Made by a program: the position numbers and the translations under genes. This document shows positions 24,067 through 28,901 of a stretch of 28,901 nucleotides of DNA, in pieces. The notes under the pieces were generated by a model. It was not told where the DNA came from. It did not search any database and worked only from the letters and a program-made list of their open reading frames with translations. Each line of letters begins with the position of its first letter. Within the stretch, counting starts at the first letter, position 1. Origin of the DNA: a bacterium (lineage in GTDB: Bacteria > Patescibacteriota > Gracilibacteria > UM-FILTER-43-11); contig JAUHXI010000001.1 of assembly GCA_030426875.1 (NCBI GenBank), positions 1 to 28,901 of the forward strand, read 5' to 3'.

Positions 24067-24348
24067 ATGAACCCCATCTACATCGGCTCAACGGGTGCTG
24101 CACTCATTCTGCTAGCTTTCGTTTTAGGTCAATTGCACAAATGGAAAGATACGTATTTTGTCTATGATTTCGTCAATTTGGTGGGATCGGGGCTGCTGAT
24201 TTGGTACGCGATTTTACTCTCGAGTTGGCCTTTTTTGGTTTTGAATGGTGTGTGGGCCCTGGTGTCACTGAGGGATTGTGTGTCAGATTTGAAGCGAAAT
24301 ACAAGAAAGGGGAAGGCACTTGGAGGCTGGGATAAGTGGATGTACTAG
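24067..24348 (+). CDS. Small membrane protein, CBU_0592-like
   Basis: 93 aa with three hydrophobic segments: GSTGAALILLAFVLGQL, FVNLVGSGLLIWYAILL and WPFLVLNGVWALVSL. The order (G-x-x-x-ILLAf-l-x-Q, then Y...NL-x-GS-x-LL, then WPf-x-LN-x-x-WAL-SL) is that of the CBU_0592 family, whose function is unknown. A basic tail (KRNTRKGKALGGWDKW) should face the cytosol. A good Shine-Dalgarno-like AAGGT precedes the start. Confidence 0.8.
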   Translation: MNPIYIGSTGAALILLAFVLGQLHKWKDTYFVYDFVNLVGSGLLIWYAILLSSWPFLVLNGVWALVSLRDCVSDLKRNTRKGKALGGWDKWMY

Positions 24349-24420
24349 CGTTTGATTTGAAATTTATGATGACTGATTTCATATTTTTTTGAGTTATTTT
24401 TAAGGATAAATTTAAATTAA

Positions 24421-24621
24421 ATGGCTTCATATCTTGATAATATGAAAAATATGAAGCAAAGAAATTACATTCAGGCTAGGAATTTGAAAAAAGAAGCGAA
24501 AGAGCGTTTGAAAAATTACAATTCAATTCTCAGTAGAACCCGAAAGGATTATGAAATCTTGAGAAAAAGCAGTGTTTCATGCAACGCTTTCTCAATCAGT
24601 GGTAAACATTCAAAAAAATAA
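24421..24621 (+). CDS. Small basic helical protein, possibly the front of a broken toxin-like gene
   Basis: 66 aa. Highly basic single-helix sequence (QARNLKKEAKERLKNYNSIL) with no recognised domain. The last 15 residues (SSVSCNAFSISGKHSKK) lose this character. It ends 2 nt before the next ORF, which is in another frame, so either this is a small partner gene or the two are remnants of one longer frame. No Shine-Dalgarno; the A/T-rich leader gives little support. Codon use is A-rich. Function unknown. Confidence 0.4.
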   Translation: MASYLDNMKNMKQRNYIQARNLKKEAKERLKNYNSILSRTRKDYEILRKSSVSCNAFSISGKHSKK

Positions 24622-24623
24622 CA

Positions 24624-24923
24624 GTGACCCGACAATGTTGGAATCATGTTTTTAAACATCCGGTAAAACGCTCAACAAAAATAGAAAAATTGGAACGAGC
24701 ACTAGCCCTTCCTATGGCCATCAAATTACTCGAAAAAACCACCACTTATCAGGAGGTTTGCCGAGAAAAAGATAAAGGTGGGAATGATTACCTATTTTTT
24801 GCTATTATTGGTTATGTGAGAGGTAATCGAATAAAAGTCATTGTTCGAAAACAAAGTAAAAATACCAACGCAAAATACATTTTGTTTTCATTCTTCCAAA
24901 TGTCCACCCAGTCTAAAAAATAA
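24624..24923 (+). CDS. Small protein resembling phage/mobile-element nuclease-type toxin domains
   Basis: 99 aa from GTG 24624 with no Shine-Dalgarno. WNHVFKHPVKRSTKIEKL, ALALP, then NDYLFFAIIGYVRGNRIKVIVRK and a final IL-F-SFFQ strand follow the pattern of compact RelE/barnase-like domains (an H-x-x-x-HP helix, then a three-strand sheet ending in K-V-x-V-R-K). Such PBECR-like domains occur in phage and mobile elements. This is weak pattern similarity only. It follows the 66-aa basic ORF by 2 nt, in another frame. A transferred or decayed module is likely. Confidence 0.45.
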   Translation: MTRQCWNHVFKHPVKRSTKIEKLERALALPMAIKLLEKTTTYQEVCREKDKGGNDYLFFAIIGYVRGNRIKVIVRKQSKNTNAKYILFSFFQMSTQSKK

Positions 24924-24936
24924 ATTTGTACTTAAG

Positions 24937-24954
24937 GCTATTTAGTTAAATAGC
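24937..24954 (+). terminator. Short perfect palindrome after the toxin-like ORF
   Basis: GCTATTTAGTTAAATAGC, an AT-rich stem of up to 8 bp followed by ATTATT. It is a weak terminator at best. The rest of 24955-25108 has no gene-like content. Confidence 0.4.
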
Positions 24955-25108
24955 ATTATTCACACACTTACACAAAAAAAGAGGGTTGTCTTCGACTCCA
25001 CTCGCTAATGCGTAGTTGGCCGGATCAAGGAGCTCTCAAAAATTAAGAACAGAACCTTTCAACCCTTATCTCAAGCATAACATAAGGCTAATAAATAATC
25101 AATCCAAA

Positions 25109-26497
25109 ATGACCCACCGCAGCGAAAAAGACACCATGGGCGAGCTCCAGGTTCCCGCAGAAAAATACTGGGGAGCCCAGACTCAGCGTTCGCTCCAGAA
25201 TTTTGAAATCGGAGGTGAAGCGATGAAAATGCCGCTCGAAATCATTCATGCTTTTGCCTTTTTGAAGAAGGCAGCGGCTCAAACCAATCAGACATTGGGA
25301 GTATTGTCAGAAGAAAAATCAGAAATCATTGCAAGCGTTTGTGATGAGATTCTGGAAGGGAAATGGGATGATCACTTTCCGCTTGTCGTGTGGCAAACAG
25401 GCTCTGGCACCCAGAGCAACATGAATGTGAATGAGGTGATTGCCAACCGGGCCCACGTTTTGCTCGGGGGGAAATTGGAGGACCTAGAGAAGGCCATTCA
25501 CCCAAATGATGATGTGAATCAGTCTCAATCTTCGAACGATACCTTTCCTACAGCCATGCACATTGCAGGGTATAAAATAGTGGTGGAACACACCATTCCC
25601 GCCGTAGAAAAATTGAGAGACCAGTTGAAAATAAAAGCCGTGGCCTTTGGTGATGTGGTCAAAATTGGCCGCACGCATTTGATGGATGCGACCCCGCTAA
25701 CGCTTGGCCAGGAGTTTTCCGGGTATGTCTCTCAGCTGGATCACGGACTGATTGCTCTCAGAAATACGCTTCCTCACCTTTCTGAGCTGGCCTTGGGTGG
25801 CACGGCAGTGGGCACGGGTTTGAACACACCCGAAGCTTATGCAGAAAAAGTAGCCGAGAAGATTGCTGAATTGACTGATCACCCCTTCGTCACCGCTCCC
25901 AATAAATTTGAGGCTTTGGCAACTCATGATGCGATTGTTGAAAGTTCGGGGGCACTCAAGCAATTGGCGGTGAGTTTGATGAAGATTGCCAATGACATTC
26001 GTCTGCTGGCCTCTGGGCCGCGTTGTGGGATCGGTGAACTCAACCTTCCTGCCAATGAACCGGGGTCGTCCATCATGCCGGGGAAGGTGAATCCGACGCA
26101 ACCTGAGGCGTTGACGATGGTCTGTGCTCAGGTGATGGGGAATGATGTAGCGATTTCGATGGGAGGCATGCAGGGGCACTTTCAATTGAATGTGTTTAAA
26201 CCGATGATGATTTACAATTTCTTGAATTCAGCTCGGTTGTTGGCAGATGCATGTCGATCATTTGAGAAAAATTGTGTGGCAGGATTGATGCCCAATCATG
26301 AAAAAATTGAAGCGCATTTGAATGATTCATTGATGTTGGTGACGGCTTTAAATCCTCATATTGGCTATGAAAAAGCGGCTGCAATTGCTAAAAAAGCCCA
26401 TGAGGAGGGGGTCACGCTGAAGGAGGCGGCGGTGTCTCTTGGCTATCTGACAAAGGAGGAGTTTGAGCAGTGGGTGAGGCCAGAAAAAATGATTTGA
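25109..26497 (+). CDS. fumC: Fumarate hydratase class II
   Basis: 462 aa, the usual length for the homotetrameric, iron-free class II enzyme that converts fumarate and malate into each other in the cytosol. ATG 25109 is chosen because it starts MTHRSEKDTMGELQVP, matching the family N-terminus; a TTG 31 codons upstream would add non-homologous sequence. Motifs: DTMGELQVPAEKYWGAQTQR, GSGTQSNMNVNEV, HPNDDVNQSQSSNDTFPTAM, KIGRTHLMDATPLT with the catalytic His near 188, and the superfamily signature GSSIMPGKVNP near 318-328. These separate it from aspartase and argininosuccinate lyase, with the NQSQSSNDTFPT form typical of FumC. There is no Shine-Dalgarno. No other citrate-cycle gene is nearby. 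Confidence 0.96.
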   Translation: MTHRSEKDTMGELQVPAEKYWGAQTQRSLQNFEIGGEAMKMPLEIIHAFAFLKKAAAQTNQTLGVLSEEKSEIIASVCDEILEGKWDDHFPLVVWQTGSGTQSNMNVNEVIANRAHVLLGGKLEDLEKAIHPNDDVNQSQSSNDTFPTAMHIAGYKIVVEHTIPAVEKLRDQLKIKAVAFGDVVKIGRTHLMDATPLTLGQEFSGYVSQLDHGLIALRNTLPHLSELALGGTAVGTGLNTPEAYAEKVAEKIAELTDHPFVTAPNKFEALATHDAIVESSGALKQLAVSLMKIANDIRLLASGPRCGIGELNLPANEPGSSIMPGKVNPTQPEALTMVCAQVMGNDVAISMGGMQGHFQLNVFKPMMIYNFLNSARLLADACRSFEKNCVAGLMPNHEKIEAHLNDSLMLVTALNPHIGYEKAAAIAKKAHEEGVTLKEAAVSLGYLTKEEFEQWVRPEKMI

Positions 26498-26523
26498 CAT
26501 TTAACAATAAATTATTGTATGCT
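26494..26523 (+). promoter_or_regulatory. Promoter for the 531-aa unknown gene, overlapping the fumC stop
   Basis: Consensus TTGACA (26494-26499), 18-nt spacer, TATGCT (26518-26523) with TTG before it. The TGA stop of fumC is inside the -35 box. Start of RNA is expected near 26530, about 50 nt before the gene. Confidence 0.65.
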
Positions 26524-26550
26524 AAATTAAAATCTAAACGTAAAGTTGTC

Positions 26551-26588
26551 CCTCCAAGCATGACTTTTAACAAGATTTATTGTGGAGG
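26551..26588 (+). promoter_or_regulatory. Leader hairpin able to hide the ribosome binding site
   Basis: CCTCCA (26551-26556) is the exact complement of TGGAGG (26583-26588), separated by 26 nt. GGAGG is the only Shine-Dalgarno-like element near the start. It lies 9 nt before ATG 26598, which would encode a 25-codon peptide in another frame, and overlaps GTG 26582, the start of the long frame. Confidence 0.4.
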
Positions 26589-28177
26589 CAGTTGAGTATG
26601 ATTACATCGAAGGACCTGTTCATAGGCCTGTTCTACTTGCCTTGCTTTCTGGAGAACCTTGTAGGCCAAATGTGACCCTAGATCCTGGACCTCTCTTTCC
26701 TTTTGGGACTAGGAAAGCTATAATTTCCTACCCTGAAGAAACGGGAATGAAATTAGTTAAAATTTCTTGGAATCCTAAAGATAATATCTATCTCGTTGGC
26801 TCTAGCTCTTCTCTAAATGCAGAAGAGTATAATAGAGAGAAGCTGGCCTTATTCCTATTAGGTATCTCTGATCAAGTAATGGATGATTTAAGAGGATATT
26901 TTGCGTTAGATGAAGGTGGTCATGAGTCTGTTTTAGATGAAATCACTCGAATTACTCGCTCTTCATCGCCAGAGTCAGAAAATCCTAAATGTGAATTAAG
27001 AAGGTTGCAGACCCTATCTATAGATAGGAATGCTCAAAAAATATGTAGTTTAATTGAAACTTATACTCAAATGGGGAATGAGGCAATGATGGAATTTTTT
27101 TCTGTAGCAAATTGTGGTGAGGTGGCTTTGGATTTGTTAAGAAAAGGCATTGCTGATTACATTTATGCATTTTTTAATGCTCATCAAATACAAATTCAAA
27201 ATAATGCTTCTGGTAGGTCTTCGATAAGTAAAATAGTTTCTTTTCGTGATGTATTGGTTCAATTATATGAGGATGAAGTTGAAGGTTCAGCGGATGTTAA
27301 TCATGAAAATTATACTTTTGAGGATTTTTTGAACTATTCTAAGGATGAAACTTTGGTTAAAAGTGTACGTTTTTTTAATGAGGAAGAAACTGTTCTTGAA
27401 ATTGTTTTTGAGGATATTGATCAAGTAGAGCATAGACAATTGATACCAGCTGCGTTAGTAGATGGATTAAAAGTAGAAGATTTAAAGCTACGTAGACCTG
27501 GTACGGATTTTGATGATAAGATCCTATCTTGTGTGTTCAATAATATGTTAAGGAAGCCGGCAACCCCCGAACACCTTGATTATCAATTTGATATGGAGAG
27601 TTTAAGTATTTCAGTTACAGTGCATTATTCTAACTCTAATGAGGATGAATTTGTCCCACCCGTAAAATTGGATTACGATTTACTCAGTGACACGCGTAGT
27701 ATTTTTATTGATGGCGAGCGTTATCATATTTCTTATCCGTATCTTGAAGTAGAAGAAATAATGAGGTATTGGGATCCAAAAGATTGTCGTAAATTGACAG
27801 ATTACTTGTTTATGAGCGAGGAATCTTTTCAAGGAATGGCTAAGATATTAGCTGAAACCGCTGTTGAGATAGCTAGTCAGACAGTTCCTGAGATAATTGC
27901 TGAGACAGCTCATAAAACAATTGCTGAGACAGATACTTCAGATGCAAGACCTGATCAGCCAAGGTTAAAATTGCCCACTGTCCCTTCCACCCCTTCCACA
28001 AAAGGATTGGCCCTTATATCTAGTGGATTTAGGACAGCTGCTGCTGCCTTATTCCTTATGTTCTCAAGGGCAGATCATTATGGCATGCCAAAGGAACACG
28101 CTACAGTTATACCCCCCCACAATAGTGGTAGAAGTAATGATGCAGAGGTGCAGCACTCAGGAACATTGATTGAATAA
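26582..28177 (+). CDS. Protein of unknown function, 531 aa
   Basis: Open from GTG 26582 to TAA 28177. No family is recognised. It is acidic, with a mixed alpha/beta look. Residues about 420-455 carry a repeated IAETA unit (ILAETAVEIASQTV, then IIAETAHKTIAET), then a Pro/Thr-rich linker (PTVPSTPSTKG) and one weak hydrophobic helix (LALISSGFRTAAAALFLMF, about 478-497), which may be a tail anchor. The gene is AT-richer and uses codons such as TTA, AGA and ATA more than fumC or murD, so transfer or low expression is possible. The start is uncertain: the best Shine-Dalgarno in the leader points to ATG 26598 in another frame. It has its own promoter. It ends 7 nt from the convergent peptidase gene. 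Confidence 0.7.
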   Translation: MEAVEYDYIEGPVHRPVLLALLSGEPCRPNVTLDPGPLFPFGTRKAIISYPEETGMKLVKISWNPKDNIYLVGSSSSLNAEEYNREKLALFLLGISDQVMDDLRGYFALDEGGHESVLDEITRITRSSSPESENPKCELRRLQTLSIDRNAQKICSLIETYTQMGNEAMMEFFSVANCGEVALDLLRKGIADYIYAFFNAHQIQIQNNASGRSSISKIVSFRDVLVQLYEDEVEGSADVNHENYTFEDFLNYSKDETLVKSVRFFNEEETVLEIVFEDIDQVEHRQLIPAALVDGLKVEDLKLRRPGTDFDDKILSCVFNNMLRKPATPEHLDYQFDMESLSISVTVHYSNSNEDEFVPPVKLDYDLLSDTRSIFIDGERYHISYPYLEVEEIMRYWDPKDCRKLTDYLFMSEESFQGMAKILAETAVEIASQTVPEIIAETAHKTIAETDTSDARPDQPRLKLPTVPSTPSTKGLALISSGFRTAAAALFLMFSRADHYGMPKEHATVIPPHNSGRSNDAEVQHSGTLIE

Positions 28178-28198
28178 AATTCCATTATTTCTCAATCA
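28167..28198. terminator. Convergent-gene hairpin
   Basis: TGATTGA (28167-28173) and TCAATCA (28192-28198) pair perfectly, with further A/T pairing inside. The hairpin covers the stops of both the 531-aa gene and the peptidase gene and so could end transcription from both sides. Confidence 0.4.
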
Positions 28199-28817
28199 CC
28201 CGCGTAAACGTATACCGCGTCTCATCTCCCTTTTCAGTGAACACCTTTTCATAAGGAATCACCTTGGTCCCACCTGACAAACTGTCCGACACCCAAATCC
28301 CATCCTGATCAAACGAATACGCCGCCACCGCATGCAAAATCCATTCATCACCCTCCAGTGGGTACTCATAGCGCAAAACAAAGGTCTCCCCATCCTCCAG
28401 AAGTTGAAAGAGCAGCTCAGGACTTTTGTACGATTCAAGCTCCAAATCATAGGCTTCAGCTAAAGTTTCCCGCCATTCGTTGTTCCACAAAACTTCACGA
28501 GGCTTTTGAATGCGCTCCTCCATCTCTAACATATCAAACTCCCACCCCCGGTCCATCAAAATATGCCCCACCGAAAAACCAAAACAACCATTCAAATATT
28601 GAAAGCTAGCGGGAAATTCATAGTCCGGAGGCACTTGTGGAACCACACCTGTGGCTAGAATTTCTTGATAAGTTTCCAACCCTTCAAAAGTTGACTCTTC
28701 CAAAAAAAGTGCTTCGTCTTCTTGCTGTACGCTAGCAAGCCCAGGCTTAAAAACAATGAATAAAGCCGTGAGCAGGGCAAGTGTAATGAGCCAGAAAAGA
28801 GAATTTTTGAGCGTCAT
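28185..28817 (-). CDS. Exported C39-like (papain-fold) cysteine peptidase
   Basis: 210 aa. Residues 5-24 (SLFWLITLALLTALFIVF) form a signal anchor or signal peptide. The rest reads as a short C39-like domain: NGCFGFSVGHIL supplies the nucleophile Cys 78 in the place of the usual NGCGPASxAM(V)L, EWILHAVAAYSF supplies His 162, and GIWVSDSLSGGTKVI supplies Asp 178 in the V-x-D-P-x-G position. The spacing fits C39-like/papain-like peptidases (PF13529-like). The GCG to GCF change and the small size mean activity is not certain. There is no ABC transporter or double-glycine leader nearby, so it is not a bacteriocin exporter domain. It may trim surface proteins. Confidence 0.72.
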   Translation of the reverse strand: MTLKNSLFWLITLALLTALFIVFKPGLASVQQEDEALFLEESTFEGLETYQEILATGVVPQVPPDYEFPASFQYLNGCFGFSVGHILMDRGWEFDMLEMEERIQKPREVLWNNEWRETLAEAYDLELESYKSPELLFQLLEDGETFVLRYEYPLEGDEWILHAVAAYSFDQDGIWVSDSLSGGTKVIPYEKVFTEKGDETRYTFTRVIEK

Positions 28818-28855
28818 GATTGTCTTTTATGTTGTGGCGCGTTAATCACATACTA

Positions 28856-28884
28856 AATTTAACTCAATTCAGCCTGATTTCCAA
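28856..28884 (-). promoter_or_regulatory. Candidate promoter of the C39-like peptidase gene
   Basis: On the minus strand TTGGAA (28884-28879), 17-nt spacer, TAAATT (28861-28856). The expected leader is about 32 nt. Found by eye; weak -10. Confidence 0.35.
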
Positions 28885-28901
28885 GTTTGATAGCGTTTTT
28901 A

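Noticed and set aside
24980..25030. A tRNA T-arm-like sequence (TTCGACTCC) upstream of fumC
   Set aside because: No matching anticodon arm, acceptor stem or CCA end could be folded around it.
25016..25108. An N-terminal extension of fumC from TTG 25016
   Set aside because: The extra 31 residues have no family character and the family N-terminus begins at ATG 25109.
1..28901. Recoded TGA (glycine code of Gracilibacteria/SR1)
   Set aside because: TGA ends several complete, normal-length genes such as fumC, and no in-frame TGA is needed inside conserved domains.

Overview
The window reads as a piece of a bacterial chromosome with moderate-to-low GC and the standard genetic code (TGA works as a stop, for example at the end of fumC). 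The very large secreted surface protein with SLH and calcium-binding repeats, the short secreted helical partner proteins, the A-rich start regions mostly without Shine-Dalgarno sequences, and the scattered housekeeping genes suggest a Patescibacteria/CPR member, most likely Peregrinibacteria-like. This placement is inferred from style and has not been shown by a marker gene.

Region 1 (1-3029, all minus strand): a tight gene run that reads, in transcription order, Cys-rich small protein, TauE/SafE-type permease, AAC(6')-like GNAT acetyltransferase, DUF1176-like secreted protein, and the first 240 codons of murD (cut by the window edge). Region 2 (3030-3923): a mostly non-coding island with a very AT-rich block of phased repeats, a 56-codon excisionase-type HTH gene on the plus strand, hairpins, a REP-like palindrome and a 14-bp direct repeat.

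Region 3 (3924-22132, all minus): the main object in the window. A strong promoter with an extended -10 and a Shine-Dalgarno at a TTG start drives a signal-peptide-bearing N-terminal part (607 aa), which runs by a 16-nt out-of-frame overlap into a 3702-aa reading frame. That frame carries Ig-like, FG-GAP/VCBS, DUF11-like, Pro-Leu-rich, coiled-coil, three SLH and thrombospondin type-3-like segments. The two halves look like one protein of about 4,300 aa split by a one-base change in a C run. Downstream on the same strand are four signal-peptide-bearing, cysteine-containing proteins (272, 264, about 634 and 493 aa), probably partners of the surface giant.

Region 4 (22134-24923): a gene-free stretch, a lipoprotein MsrA, a cytosolic MsrA, a small CBU_0592-like membrane protein on the plus strand, and two small plus-strand ORFs that may be a decayed toxin-like module. 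Region 5 (25109-28817): class II fumarase fumC, a 531-aa unknown protein with different composition and its own promoter, and, convergent with it, a secreted C39-like cysteine peptidase.

Taken together, the window combines wall synthesis (murD), protein-surface display (SLH giant and partners), repair of oxidised methionine inside and outside the membrane (two MsrA), and secreted proteolysis. This fits a small wall-bearing cell with an elaborate surface. How the surface cluster works is unknown from sequence alone.
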